Assembly (NCBI GenBank): GCA_011390065.1
Contig: JAABTD010000023.1
Coordinates: 1 to 35,275 of the forward strand
DNA length: 35,275 nt
DNA from: Desulfobacteraceae bacterium
GTDB lineage: Bacteria; Desulfobacterota; Desulfobacteria; Desulfobacterales; JAABSP01
Direction: 5' to 3'
Positions 25,942 to 33,739 of the stretch are shown here, piece after piece; position 1 is the stretch's first letter, and each line of letters opens with the position of its first letter. The translations under genes and the position numbers were made by a program. A model generated the notes under the pieces. It searched no databases. It was not told the DNA's origin and worked only from the letters and a program-made list of their open reading frames with translations.

Positions 25942-25970
25942 ATGATAGTATGACGGCCTTTTTTTTTCAA
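25942..25970 (-). promoter_or_regulatory. Candidate promoter of the kinase gene
   Basis: On the minus strand TTGAAA (25965-25970) and TATCAT (25942-25947) are 17 bp apart, 62 bp before the kinase ATG. An A/T run of nine lies at the 5' part of the spacer. This suggests the kinase can be transcribed independently of the winged-helix gene. Confidence 0.5.
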
Positions 25971-26053
25971 GGCTGTTTTATCCGGAGGGGTCGATGCGCC
26001 TTCCGGAATGCAGGGACCATGGCAATGGCTGGGTGCGCGGGAGGAAACGGGCT

Positions 26054-26527
26054 TCAGGCAACCCTGTAGACGCCCCGTTTGACGCTTTCGATTTTGCCTT
26101 CCTCTTTCAGTTTGGAAACAACATTGTGAATCGTTCGAACGGTAAAGCCGGTGTTCCGGGCCAGGGTGGGGGGGTCGAGACCTTCCGGGCTTTTAGAAAG
26201 TTCTTTCATCACCGCATCGGTGGAAGACATCCTGGGCGGCGTTTTCCTCGGCGTCTTTTTGCCGCCTTCGGATTTCCCGCTGGCGGTTTTTTTCTTCGGC
26301 CTTGTGGACTTGGCGGCCTTCGGCGCTTTTTTTTCACGGGCAACCGTTTCCGTTTCCGGCGGGGTTTCGGGTACGCCCTTTTCGTCAACCTCCTGCTGCT
26401 GAAACGTCTCCAGGCCTTCGGCAACTTCTTCAATGCCTTTTGCCAGCGCCTTCAATCCTTCGGAGATGCTCTTCAGGAAGATCTCGCTGTTTTTCATCAT
26501 CTGATTCCGACTCGCTTTCTTTCGCAT
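26054..26527 (-). CDS. Winged-helix protein with coiled-coil and Lys/Pro-rich linker
   Basis: The 157-aa protein has a predicted N-terminal amphipathic helix (IFLKSISEGLKALAKGIEEVAEGLETFQQQ, about 16-45) followed by an acidic and then very basic linker (KKAPKAAKSTRPKKKTASGK and on to about 100). The C-terminal winged helix reads TDAVMKELSKSPEGLDPPTLARNTGFTVRTIHNVVSKLKEEGKIESVKRGVYRVA. The last part matches the generic pattern recognition-helix then hairpin, GVYR.A. DNA binding is likely; the linker resembles histone-H1-like tails. No specific family is recognised. ATG 26527 is from the track and internal Met10 or Met11 could be used. Palindromes adjoin the start, so autoregulation is possible. 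The kinase gene lies 173 bp downstream. Confidence 0.7.
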   Translation of the reverse strand: MRKKASRNQMMKNSEIFLKSISEGLKALAKGIEEVAEGLETFQQQEVDEKGVPETPPETETVAREKKAPKAAKSTRPKKKTASGKSEGGKKTPRKTPPRMSSTDAVMKELSKSPEGLDPPTLARNTGFTVRTIHNVVSKLKEEGKIESVKRGVYRVA

Positions 26528-26531
26528 AAAG

Positions 26532-26547
26532 GGTTTAAACTTAAACC
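26532..26547. promoter_or_regulatory. Palindrome next to winged-helix gene start
   Basis: GGTTTAA-AC-TTAAACC is a perfect 7+7 inverted repeat ending 5 bp before the start codon of the leftward winged-helix gene. Its position and symmetry fit an operator for a dimeric repressor. The binder is unknown. Confidence 0.4.
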
Positions 26548-26563
26548 ATCAGGGAACAACCGA

Positions 26564-26581
26564 TAACTTCGGGATAAGTTA
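26564..26581. promoter_or_regulatory. Second palindrome upstream of winged-helix gene
   Basis: TAACTT-CGGGAT-AAGTTA forms a 6+6 inverted repeat about 17 bp beyond the first palindrome. The two share the TTAA-rich character but not an identical half-site, so they may be separate sites or chance. Confidence 0.3.
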
Positions 26582-26621
26582 ACGAGCGCCATGAAAAAAT
26601 CAAGGAGAAAATGAAGAAATT

Positions 26622-26641
26622 GTCATTTTTCAGGAAATGAC
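26622..26641 (-). terminator. Hairpin after the methyltransferase gene
   Basis: GTCATTT and AAATGAC pair perfectly over 7 bp with a 6-nt loop, about 40 bp after the methyltransferase stop in its direction of transcription. The minus strand continues AATTTCTTCATTTTC, T-rich but not a pure run, so this is a possible weak terminator. Confidence 0.4.
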
Positions 26642-26679
26642 TTCTGAAACGCCGTGATCCGGGCCGCCGCCCATCGCCG

Positions 26680-27777
26680 TTATTTCTGACAGAAAAAGTG
26701 GAAGTTGAAGGGATCGTCGGGGATCTCCGTCACCTCGGTTTTCTGAAAACCGGCTTCGGAGAGCATTTCCATCGCCTTTTCTTTTCCCCACATCATGCCC
26801 AGGCCGGCGCCCCCTTCGACGCGCCCGACGGGCATGCAATGCATGAGGCTGACCGTGTAGAGAAACGGTCCCATGGGATGGTTTCTATTGCCGGCGATGT
26901 CCGTGTGAGCGGCGATATCGACCATGGAGAAACGCCCGCCGGGTTTCAGAATGGCGTAAACCGATTCCAGGGCTTCCGACGGCCGGGTCTGGTCGTGAAT
27001 GGCGTCAAAGGCGGTGACGTAGTCGAAGGCTTCTTTGAAGGTCGGATCGTCTTTCATATTGACGGCGTCAAGGGCAAAGAAAGCAACGTTTTTCAGGCCC
27101 CGGCGGGCGGCCTCCTGCCGGGCAATCTCGATGGCCTCCCGGGAGACGTCGACGCCTGTGAACCGGCTTTCGGGGAAATGTTGCGCCATGAGCAGCGCCG
27201 CCACGCCTTCGCCGCAACCCAGGTCGCAGACTTCCAGGCCGTCCTGAAGCTGTTTCACGATCTTTCCGTTCTCCACGGCGGGCAGAAACCGATCCACCAG
27301 CACCTGACGGTGCTTGGCGTTGGCCAGTTCGGTCATGAATGCCTGGAATCGGGGATAGTGAGAATAGGAAACCCCGTCTCCCGTGCAAAACCCCTTGATC
27401 ACCGGTTCCATGGCGCAGTGGGTCAGCAGCGGGATTTCCTGGGTGTAAACGCCGAGGTTGGCGTTTCCGGACCGGCGGGTGAGCAGGTCGCCGTAGGGTT
27501 TGGGCAAGTGAAATCGCTCCTGACCCGCTTCGTTTCGGGAAAGCGCGATGATATCGCCGCAGACCATCACGCCCAGCCATTCCTTCAGGTACCGCGGGTC
27601 CACTCCGGCAGCCGTTGCGATGTCATCGGCGGCAACGGGTTCGCCCAGGGCGTCCATGGCGTCGAAGATCCCGGTTCGGTATCCGATAGCCAAGGCAAGG
27701 TTCAGGGCGCCGTGGTTGAGGATGTCGGAAATTTTGCTGGAAGCGTCAGCCGGTTTGGGGTCGGTCTGTTGGGTCAT
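26680..27777 (-). CDS. SAM-dependent class I methyltransferase with N-terminal winged-helix domain
   Basis: In the 365-aa protein the N-terminal 100 residues (ILNHGALNLALAIGYRTGIFDAMD...ATAAGVDPRYLKEWLGVMV) resemble the dimerising winged helix of small-molecule O-methyltransferases. The Rossmann domain has motif I LEVCDLGCGEGVAALLMA (about 180-197), FTGVDVSREAIEIAR, FDYVTAFDAIHDQTRP and LKPGGRFSMVDI. The arrangement resembles actinobacterial Rv2258c-like methyltransferases. The acceptor is unknown. It lies downstream of the tRNA-Glu terminator and a tandem 14-bp repeat with AAGGA in each unit; the nearest AAGGA is about 14 bases from ATG 27777. Confidence 0.88.
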   Translation of the reverse strand: MTQQTDPKPADASSKISDILNHGALNLALAIGYRTGIFDAMDALGEPVAADDIATAAGVDPRYLKEWLGVMVCGDIIALSRNEAGQERFHLPKPYGDLLTRRSGNANLGVYTQEIPLLTHCAMEPVIKGFCTGDGVSYSHYPRFQAFMTELANAKHRQVLVDRFLPAVENGKIVKQLQDGLEVCDLGCGEGVAALLMAQHFPESRFTGVDVSREAIEIARQEAARRGLKNVAFFALDAVNMKDDPTFKEAFDYVTAFDAIHDQTRPSEALESVYAILKPGGRFSMVDIAAHTDIAGNRNHPMGPFLYTVSLMHCMPVGRVEGGAGLGMMWGKEKAMEMLSEAGFQKTEVTEIPDDPFNFHFFCQK

Positions 27778-27791
27778 GGCGATGCGTTAAG

Positions 27792-27819
27792 TCCTTGCAT
27801 TGGAATCCTTGCATTGGAA
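27792..27819. repeat. Tandem 14-bp duplication before the methyltransferase
   Basis: TCCTTGCATTGGAA occurs twice without a gap (27792-27805 and 27806-27819). On the coding strand of the methyltransferase each copy reads TTCCAATGCAAGGA, so the leader carries two AAGGA elements. It looks like a recent slippage duplication. Confidence 0.85.
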
Positions 27820-27822
27820 CTA

Positions 27823-27854
27823 AAAAAGGCCGATCCATACTGATCGGCCTTTTT
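27823..27854 (-). terminator. Rho-independent terminator after tRNA-Glu
   Basis: AAAAAGGCCGATC and GATCGGCCTTTTT form a 13-bp perfect stem with a 6-nt loop, with a T-run on each side so that it can act in both directions. In the leftward direction it begins 4 nt after the encoded CCA of tRNA-Glu. Confidence 0.9.
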
Positions 27855-27858
27855 AATC

Positions 27859-27933
27859 TGGTGATCCCAAGGGGAATCGAACCCCTGTTTCCGGCGTGAG
27901 AGGCCGGCGTCCTAACCGCTAGACGATGGGACC
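27859..27933 (-). tRNA. tRNA-Glu (anticodon CTC)
   Basis: Read on the minus strand, the acceptor stem GGTCCCA pairs with TGGGATC (one G-T pair), followed by discriminator A and encoded CCA (27859-27861). The D arm is GTCTAGCGGTTAGGAC, the anticodon arm is CCGGC-CTCTCAC-GCCGG with anticodon CTC, and the T arm is AGGGG-TTCGATT-CCCCT. The total is 75 nt. Like other tRNA-Glu it has the typical GTCTAG D-arm start. Confidence 0.95.
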
Positions 27934-27959
27934 GATTAGCACTCGTTCGTTAAAAACCG

Positions 27960-27989
27960 ACCATACAAAAAAACCGTTTGATATGTCAA
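27960..27989 (-). promoter_or_regulatory. Promoter of tRNA-Glu
   Basis: On the minus strand TTGACA (27984-27989) and TATGGT (27960-27965) are 18 bp apart, with a run of seven T residues in the spacer. It starts 3 bp after the stop of the PLDc_N-like gene and predicts a start about 20 nt before the tRNA. Confidence 0.7.
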
Positions 27990-27992
27990 GGC

Positions 27993-28211
27993 TTAAATAG
28001 GAGGGGATTCGATTTTTTCGGGAACCCGTCCCTTTCGAAAACCGATGGCGAAATACGCCAGACATCCAATGAAGGGGATCAGAGCAATGACCGCCCACAT
28101 GGCTTTTTTCCCCATGGAGCCGAAGTCTTTGCGGGCGATATCGAAAATGGCGAGCCAGGTGAGGGCGAGAAAAGCGACCCCTACCCCCACGAAAAAGGTG
28201 ATGGTGTTCAT
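27993..28211 (-). CDS. Small PLDc_N-like membrane protein
   Basis: The 72-aa protein has two transmembrane helices (TITFFVGVGVAFLALTWLAIFDI and AMWAVIALIPFIGCLAYFAIG) and ends GFRKGRVPEKIESPPI. The W..iaLiPfiG.laYf.iG.rkg pattern is that of the N-terminal domain of cardiolipin synthases (PLDc_N), which often occurs as a stand-alone small membrane protein of unknown role. The ATG overlaps the mltB-like stop (ATGA), so it is co-translated with the transglycosylase. Confidence 0.8.
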   Translation of the reverse strand: MNTITFFVGVGVAFLALTWLAIFDIARKDFGSMGKKAMWAVIALIPFIGCLAYFAIGFRKGRVPEKIESPPI

Positions 28212-29095
28212 GAGGGGGCCTTTAAGATCCGGACAATATCCAGAATGATGTTTACATAGTAGCTGCTGTGGTTATAGCTGTAGACCACGTCGTAGGCCCG
28301 CTCGGCGGGGATGTTCGGGTACCAGCCGTTGTGGTGCAGGTAATTGGCGATGCTCATGATGGCGTCGGCGTGGTTGAACAGATCGATGCGCCCATCGCCG
28401 TTGCCGTCCCGGCCCAAGGGGGCGATGTTGGAGGGAATGAACTGGCAGATTCCCATGGCGCCGGCGTAAGATCCTTTGATGTTCAACGGGTCCAGGTTTT
28501 CGGCGCGAACGTACCGCAGGAAGGCCGTCAATTCCCCATAGGCCCAGTTTGATTTCTGGCGGGCCTTATGGTTGAAGGCGGCGCCGCTCAGGCGGGTGGT
28601 GTTTTGCACATACCGGCGCAACGCTTCCCGAACCTTGGCGTCGGACAGGGCCGCCATGGTGGAGAGCGTGTTGAGGACCGATCGCTTGCCCACATACGTC
28701 CCCAAACGCGTTTCCACCAGCGCGATGGCGGTGACCACCTCCCGGTCGACGCCGTGAATCCGCTCGGCCCGGGCCAGGGGATCTTTGTGGGCCTTCATGT
28801 AACGCCGCGCGTTTAGAATGGCGTCAGGGGCCTTGAACTGGTCGTAGTTGAGGGCGCCTTCTGAATGGACGAAATAGCGCGACACCCCCTGCATGTCGAA
28901 ATCGATCCGGGGGTCGGCGTAGAGCTTCCGGATCCAGGTTCCATCGAACCCATCCCGCATCAACTGCTGCTGGAGGGTTCTGAAATAGAGGCCGTCGGCG
29001 CCGGCCAAACAGGGCGGGGCGATGGAGGCGACGGTCAGGGAGAAGGCCGCAAAAAAAAGTAAAACAGCCGGAAGGCCGAAGACGTTACGGTGCAT
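28208..29095 (-). CDS. MltB-family lytic murein transglycosylase
   Basis: The start is placed at ATG 29095 (MHRNVFGLPAVLLFFAAFSL, a good signal peptide; 295 aa), because the track's earlier ATG at 29119 adds eight residues without a ribosome site. The SLT family-3 (MltB) core is clear: GVDREVVTAIALVETRLGTYVG with catalytic Glu128, LNTLSTMAALSD, IKGSYAGAMGICQFIPSNI, DGNGDGRIDLFNHADAIMSIANYLHHNGW and VYSYNHSSYYV. It cleaves peptidoglycan to 1,6-anhydro products in the periplasm. The signal peptide contains a Cys (APPCLAG) that lacks a normal lipobox, so it may be soluble. It overlaps the small membrane-protein gene. Confidence 0.9.
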   Translation of the reverse strand: MHRNVFGLPAVLLFFAAFSLTVASIAPPCLAGADGLYFRTLQQQLMRDGFDGTWIRKLYADPRIDFDMQGVSRYFVHSEGALNYDQFKAPDAILNARRYMKAHKDPLARAERIHGVDREVVTAIALVETRLGTYVGKRSVLNTLSTMAALSDAKVREALRRYVQNTTRLSGAAFNHKARQKSNWAYGELTAFLRYVRAENLDPLNIKGSYAGAMGICQFIPSNIAPLGRDGNGDGRIDLFNHADAIMSIANYLHHNGWYPNIPAERAYDVVYSYNHSSYYVNIILDIVRILKAPS

Positions 29096-29147
29096 GGGGG
29101 ATGGACATTCTCCAATCATTTGTTATATTTAACATGGTAAATGGCAG

Positions 29148-29170
29148 GGATCGGCCCTTTGGGCCGATCC
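29148..29170. other. Perfect 10-bp hairpin in the mltB-radA gap
   Basis: GGATCGGCCC-TTT-GGGCCGATCC is a perfect 10-bp stem with a 3-nt loop in the divergent gap. No T-run follows on either strand, and it lies upstream of the radA -35. It is not a normal terminator, and its role is unknown. Its GATCGGCC core also occurs in the tRNA-Glu terminator. Confidence 0.6.
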
Positions 29171-29185
29171 GTTCGTTCACGGCGC

Positions 29186-29214
29186 TTGATAAGGCATAGA
29201 TGACATGTTAATAC
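29186..29214 (+). promoter_or_regulatory. Promoter of radA
   Basis: TTGATA (29186-29191) and TAATAC (29209-29214) are 17 bp apart, with a predicted transcription start near 29221 and a leader of about 45 nt to the GTG start. Confidence 0.6.
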
Positions 29215-29266
29215 ACAGTTGTCAATTGGTATCCACGCTGCTTAAATGCAGGGAGAAGGTTCATTT

Positions 29267-30640
29267 GTGAAGAAAAACCCCAAGATCATTTACGCCTGTC
29301 AGAACTGCGGATATCAGGCGCCCAAGTGGATGGGGCGCTGTCCCGACTGCGGGGGCTGGAACACCTTCGCGGAGGAGCGCGTTCAGGGCGGCGCCGGCCG
29401 CCGGACGGCGGCCGGAGACGTCAACCGGCCGGTCCCCATCGACGCCGTCGATCTGGATGAAGAAGACCGGATCACCACAGGCATCCTGGAATTCGATCGG
29501 GTCCTGGGCGGCGGGTTGGTCTCCGGTTCCATGGTGTTGATCGGCGGCGATCCCGGCATCGGCAAGTCGACCCTGATGCTCCAGGCCCTTTACGGACTGG
29601 CGGTGAGGGGCCATCGGGTTCTCTACGTGTCCGGGGAGGAGTCGGTCCGGCAGATCCGGCTCCGGAGCCGGCGGCTGGCCACTGTCGCGCCCGGTCTGCT
29701 GGTGGTTTCCGAAGTGGACCTGGAATCGATCCTCCAGATGGCGGCAACGGAAAAGCCCGACGTCCTGGTGATCGATTCCATCCAGACCCTTTACAACAGC
29801 GATCTGGCGTCGGCGCCGGGCAGCGTGAGCCAGGTGCGGGAATCGGCCATGCGGCTGATGTTCATGGCCAAAAAGGCCAACGTCTCCACCTTTCTGGTGG
29901 GGCATGTGACCAAGGAAGGGGCCATTGCCGGGCCGCGTCTGCTGGAGCACATGGTGGACACCGTGCTTTATTTCGAAGGGGACCGGAGTCACGTTTTCAG
30001 AATTCTGCGGGCGGTGAAGAACCGGTTCGGTTCCACCAACGAGATCGGGGTCTTCGAGATGAAGGAGGAGGGACTGGCCGAGGTGGGCAATCCCTCGGCG
30101 GTTTTCCTGTCGGAGCGGGCTCCGGATTCCCCCGGTTCCATCGTCACCGCCTGCATGGAGGGGACCCGGCCCATCCTGGTGGAACTCCAGGCCCTGGCCG
30201 CCGCCACCCACCTGGGAACGCCCCGGCGGACCATTCTGGGCCTCGATCCCAACCGGGTGGCCCTTCTGGTGGCGGTGATGGAAAAGAGCATGGGCATCCA
30301 CCTGACCGGCCACGACATCTTCATGAACGTCGCCGGCGGCGTCAAGGTGGCCGAACCGGCGGTGGATATCGGCATTGTGGCCGCCATCGCCTCCAGTTTT
30401 CTGGACAAGCCGGTGCCCGAGGGCGCCATCGTCCTGGGGGAAGTGGGGCTGACCGGCGAGGTCCGGGCCATCGGACACGTGGAGATCCGGGTGGCTGAAA
30501 TGGCCAAGATGGGGTTTGCAAAATGTCTGGTCCCCGAAAGCAATCTGAAGCGGATGACCGTGGAGGGCAATATCGAGGTGAAGGGAATCAGAACGGTGGC
30601 GGAGGCGATGGAAACGCTGTTCTGGAAGGAAAACGGATAG
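29267..30640 (+). CDS. radA: DNA repair protein RadA
   Basis: A 457-aa DnaB-like helicase that helps extend RecA-made recombination intermediates. The zinc finger is YACQNCGYQAPKWMGRCPDCGGWNTF, Walker A is GGDPGIGKSTLMLQ (about residue 95), the KNRFG motif sits in AVKNRFGSTNEIGVFEM, and the C-terminal Lon-protease-like domain runs from MEGTRPILVELQAL onward. The start is taken as GTG 29267 (MKKNPKIIYACQ) because AGGGAGAAGG stands seven bases upstream, and the track's ATG 29246 would place the ribosome site inside the gene. It leads radA-rlmE-yebC. Confidence 0.96.
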   Translation: MKKNPKIIYACQNCGYQAPKWMGRCPDCGGWNTFAEERVQGGAGRRTAAGDVNRPVPIDAVDLDEEDRITTGILEFDRVLGGGLVSGSMVLIGGDPGIGKSTLMLQALYGLAVRGHRVLYVSGEESVRQIRLRSRRLATVAPGLLVVSEVDLESILQMAATEKPDVLVIDSIQTLYNSDLASAPGSVSQVRESAMRLMFMAKKANVSTFLVGHVTKEGAIAGPRLLEHMVDTVLYFEGDRSHVFRILRAVKNRFGSTNEIGVFEMKEEGLAEVGNPSAVFLSERAPDSPGSIVTACMEGTRPILVELQALAAATHLGTPRRTILGLDPNRVALLVAVMEKSMGIHLTGHDIFMNVAGGVKVAEPAVDIGIVAAIASSFLDKPVPEGAIVLGEVGLTGEVRAIGHVEIRVAEMAKMGFAKCLVPESNLKRMTVEGNIEVKGIRTVAEAMETLFWKENG

Positions 30641-30701
30641 CGGCGCAGAGGCGCAAAGGGGTCGGCCATGGGCCGGCTTGACTTGGAAGGAACTTGGTTA
30701 T

Positions 30702-31304
30702 ATGACACGGCGACGGCCCAGGGGAAATCCCTGGGCGGATCATTATACGCGGAAAGCGCAGAAGGAGAGGTATCCGGCCCGATCGGTTTACAAGCTTCAG
30801 GAGATTCAGAAGAAGCATCGGATCATTGCCAAAGGGGGCCGCGTTCTGGATCTGGGGTGCGCGCCGGGATCCTGGCTGCTGCATGCAGCGGAACTGACGG
30901 GCCCATCAGGACGGGTGGTCGGCGTCGATCTTCAAGCGGTGACGATAACATTGCCGGCCCATGCAGAGGCCCATGTGGGGGATCTGCAGGCGTTGGAAGC
31001 GGATTTCTGGGATAAGGCCGGGGCGCTTTTCGATGTGGTGTTGTCGGACATGGCGCCGGCCACCACCGGCAACAAAGATGTGGACGCGGCCCGGTCCCTG
31101 AATCTGTGCGAGGCGGCCTTTTCCGTGGCCCGGGAACGACTGTCGCCGGGCGGCGCTTTCGTGTGCAAGATTTTTCAGGGAGAGGATGTGAAACGATTTT
31201 CCGACGCCGTTCGAAGCGCGTTCAAAATCCACAAGATTTACAAACCCCAGAGCAGCCGAAAGGCCAGCCGGGAAATCTATATCATTGGAGCAGGGAAACA
31301 CTGA
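30702..31304 (+). CDS. rlmE: 23S rRNA 2'-O-methyltransferase RlmE (FtsJ)
   Basis: A 200-aa enzyme that methylates the ribose of U2552 in 23S rRNA. It has [20 protein letters not shown] with the catalytic Lys, motif [17 protein letters not shown], the catalytic Asp in [17 protein letters not shown], the second Lys in [11 protein letters not shown] and Glu in [10 protein letters not shown]; the KDKE tetrad is therefore complete. ATG 30702 is preferred ([15 protein letters not shown], preceded by GGAAGGA). The track start at 30678 is a TTG without a ribosome site. Confidence 0.93.
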   Translation: MTRRRPRGNPWADHYTRKAQKERYPARSVYKLQEIQKKHRIIAKGGRVLDLGCAPGSWLLHAAELTGPSGRVVGVDLQAVTITLPAHAEAHVGDLQALEADFWDKAGALFDVVLSDMAPATTGNKDVDAARSLNLCEAAFSVARERLSPGGAFVCKIFQGEDVKRFSDAVRSAFKIHKIYKPQSSRKASREIYIIGAGKH

Positions 31305-31317
31305 GGAGGAAAAGCGC

Positions 31318-32052
31318 ATGTCAGGACACAGCAAATGGTCCACCATTCGACATAAGAAAGGGGCCGCGGATGCAAAACGCGGCAAAATTTTCACCAAACT
31401 CATTAAGGAGATCACCGTGGCCGCCCGCATGGGGGGCGGCGATCCCGAGAGCAATCCCCGGCTGCGGACTGCCGTCGCGGCGGCCAAGGCCGAGAACATG
31501 CCCAAGGACAACATCGAGCGGGGCATTAAAAAGGGGACCGGGGAACTGGAGGGGGTCAACTACGAAGAATCCACCTATGAAGGGTACGGTCCCGGCGGGG
31601 CGGCGGTCATGGTGGAATCGTTGACCGACAATAAAAACCGGGCCGTTGCGGATATCCGGCACATTTTCAGCAAAAACGGCGGCAACCTGGGAGAGAACGG
31701 GTGCGTGGGCTGGATGTTCGACAAGAAAGGCTACATCAGCGTGGAAAAATCGGCCACGGATGAGGAAACCCTCATGGAGGCGGCCCTGGAAGCCGGCGCC
31801 GAAGATGTCCGGGAGGACGGGGACTCCTTCGAAGTGATTACCGCCCCCGAAGACCTGGATGCGGTCCGTGAGGCCATCGAGGATGCCAATATCCCCTGCC
31901 AAGAGGCGGAGGTCACCATGCTGCCCCAGACCACGGCCAATCTTCAGGGGAAAGAGGCCGAACAGATGCTCCGGCTCATGGAGGCGTTGGAAGATTGCGA
32001 GGACGTCCAGAAGGTCTATACGAATGCGGATATTCCGGAAGAGTATGTGTAG
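31318..32052 (+). CDS. YebC/PmpR family transcriptional regulator
   Basis: The 244-aa protein starts [32 protein letters not shown], the canonical YebC N-terminus. [61 protein letters not shown] and the C-terminal acidic region ending IPEEYV follow. ATG 31318 has GAGGAGG just upstream; the track's 11 extra residues are not family sequence. YebC proteins act as regulators and, in more recent work, as translation factors at difficult proline motifs. Confidence 0.95.
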   Translation: MSGHSKWSTIRHKKGAADAKRGKIFTKLIKEITVAARMGGGDPESNPRLRTAVAAAKAENMPKDNIERGIKKGTGELEGVNYEESTYEGYGPGGAAVMVESLTDNKNRAVADIRHIFSKNGGNLGENGCVGWMFDKKGYISVEKSATDEETLMEAALEAGAEDVREDGDSFEVITAPEDLDAVREAIEDANIPCQEAEVTMLPQTTANLQGKEAEQMLRLMEALEDCEDVQKVYTNADIPEEYV

Positions 32053-32240
32053 GTTTCGACGGGGGCGCCGGGAAATCGATTGACAAGACGCCCCAAATAG
32101 GTTTTGTTTAATTATCGGGAAGATATTGAGATCATCAACCTGTTGAAACAAGCCGCGGCCGGGTCGTTGTCAATGGAAGCCGCGGTTGGTGACGCAACCA
32201 AAATGGCAACGCCAAAATGTCAACAACGGAGGAAACGCCC

Positions 32241-32795
32241 ATGTTGGAGAAAAACATGGACCGACTGGTTTCGGAAATTGTTCAAACATTGGCGTCTGGT
32301 CGAGATGCCGAGGCCGATCATGTGCTGGACGCCGTTTCCCGGAAATGGGCGCCCGATCCTTTGGCCATAAAAATTGTACAAGGATTGCGGAAAAATCCGG
32401 CGGAGTTCTCTCCCCTTTTCGAGGATCTGCTCAGGGAAAAGCTCCCAAAGGACGAGGCGTTGGCCGACGATCTGGGTCGGATTGCGTCGGGGGGATACGG
32501 CGATGAATTGGCGGCTTCCCGGGCCGCCGAGTTGTCCCGGGATGAGATCGACGTGCTCAAAGCCCTTGAGCAGATCGGGGGCGGCGGCGATCCGGTTGAT
32601 ATCGCCGTGGAGGGAATGCTCGACATCGATCAGACGCGCAAAACCGCGGAACGCCTTTGGCAGAAGGGGTTGCTTTTGTCCCATCCATTGAAAGATCCGG
32701 ATGCAAAGCGCTTTTTCTCATTTTCGGATCTGAACCGGGGTGTGTACAAGAAGCTGATGGAGACCTCCGATGCCAAGCTGGCTTCAGAATCCTGA
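32241..32795 (+). CDS. Unrecognised protein with C-terminal winged-helix-like segment
   Basis: The 184-aa protein starts at ATG 32241 (MLEKNMDRLVSEIVQTLASG), eight bases after GGAGG. The track start at 32217 would lie upstream of that site. The N-terminal half is helical and acidic. The segment LSRDEIDVLKALEQIGGGGDPVDIAVEGMLDIDQTRKTAERLWQKGLLLSHPLKD followed by RFFSFSDLNRGVYKKL looks like a winged helix (about 95-170). I do not recognise a family. The stop lies 26 nt inside the next gene, so translation is coupled. A DNA-binding or protein-binding adaptor are equally possible. Confidence 0.6.
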   Translation: MLEKNMDRLVSEIVQTLASGRDAEADHVLDAVSRKWAPDPLAIKIVQGLRKNPAEFSPLFEDLLREKLPKDEALADDLGRIASGGYGDELAASRAAELSRDEIDVLKALEQIGGGGDPVDIAVEGMLDIDQTRKTAERLWQKGLLLSHPLKDPDAKRFFSFSDLNRGVYKKLMETSDAKLASES

Positions 32796-33678
32796 TCCGA
32801 CGACCATCAAGGTTCTGTTAAACCTCTTTATCTCCTTTCTTTCAGGCTTCCTGATCGGCGCCACCGAAATCATTTCCACCTTCCAATACCGCCGGAAACT
32901 GTTCAGAATGCCTTCCGCCGTGGTCTTTCTCAGCTTTTACGGTCTGCTGGGCGTCATGGCGTTCATCCTGTTGACCTATCAGGATCTGTCGTATTGGGAG
33001 AACACCCCGGCGGCTTTTGCGGCGGGCATCAGCCCCCATGTGATTTTGCGGTCCCGGTTCAGCATCATCCGCAGCCGGGATGCAAAGGGGGAGAAGAAGC
33101 TGGATTTGAGCCTGGATCTGGAACAGGTGTTCAACGCCTGGGTGAAATTTTTCAAAAACCGGATCGACGTGGTCTACATGCAGGATCAGCGAAAGCTGGT
33201 CGACCGTTTGGTGAAGAAATACACGACGACCCAGGCCATGCGCCGGGAGGTTTCTAAATTGCTTTACTCACGGCAGGCCATGGAACCCGATGACCGGAAC
33301 ACGAAACTGGGCGAGGCGGAAGCGATATTCCAGGAAGCCGAGGATCTGAACGATGAGGTCTGCCTGCACCGGTTGGCGAATCTGATCGTCAGAATATCGG
33401 ATTTCGACGCCTTGGACGCGGTTCTGAGCCAGGAAGGCGCGGCCCAGAGCCGGGAGGCAGGAAAACGGGGCACTGTGGCGGCGTTTCTGGAAGATCATCC
33501 CAGGTTCATGAATCAAATGGAGAGATGGAAGACGCTGCTCACCGAAAGGGAGCAGCAATACCTGGATCAGATCACCCTATCCGCGACGCTCACCGACAAG
33601 GGCAAGGCGGGAGCGGTCGCAAAATACCTGGCGTCCCGAAAAAAGCTCGCCGATGTTGCCTCGACCCTGGAGGGCTGA
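32770..33678 (+). CDS. Unrecognised membrane protein with long cytoplasmic domain
   Basis: The 302-aa protein has two transmembrane helices near the N-terminus (LLNLFISFLSGFLIGATEII and VVFLSFYGLLGVMAFILLTY, about 16-70), then GISPHVILRSRFSIIRSRD and a charged, predominantly helical soluble region of about 200 residues with repeated acid/base patterns and a final SRKKLADVASTLEG. No recognisable catalytic motif is present. It overlaps the upstream gene by 26 nt, and a flavoprotein gene follows after 61 bp. It could be a membrane sensor or scaffold for the winged-helix partner; this is inference from gene order only. Confidence 0.6.
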   Translation: MPSWLQNPDPTTIKVLLNLFISFLSGFLIGATEIISTFQYRRKLFRMPSAVVFLSFYGLLGVMAFILLTYQDLSYWENTPAAFAAGISPHVILRSRFSIIRSRDAKGEKKLDLSLDLEQVFNAWVKFFKNRIDVVYMQDQRKLVDRLVKKYTTTQAMRREVSKLLYSRQAMEPDDRNTKLGEAEAIFQEAEDLNDEVCLHRLANLIVRISDFDALDAVLSQEGAAQSREAGKRGTVAAFLEDHPRFMNQMERWKTLLTEREQQYLDQITLSATLTDKGKAGAVAKYLASRKKLADVASTLEG

Positions 33679-33739
33679 TAACGGCCGTATCCTGTTCGAA
33701 CAAGGCAGATTGTTCGGGGTTCACGATAAGGAGAACAAA

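Noticed and set aside
32104-32370. ORF beginning MFNYREDIEIINLLKQ upstream of 32241
   Set aside because: It uses a TTG start without a ribosome site and runs out of frame into the better-supported gene at 32241. The first 40 residues look somewhat protein-like, but no family is recognised.
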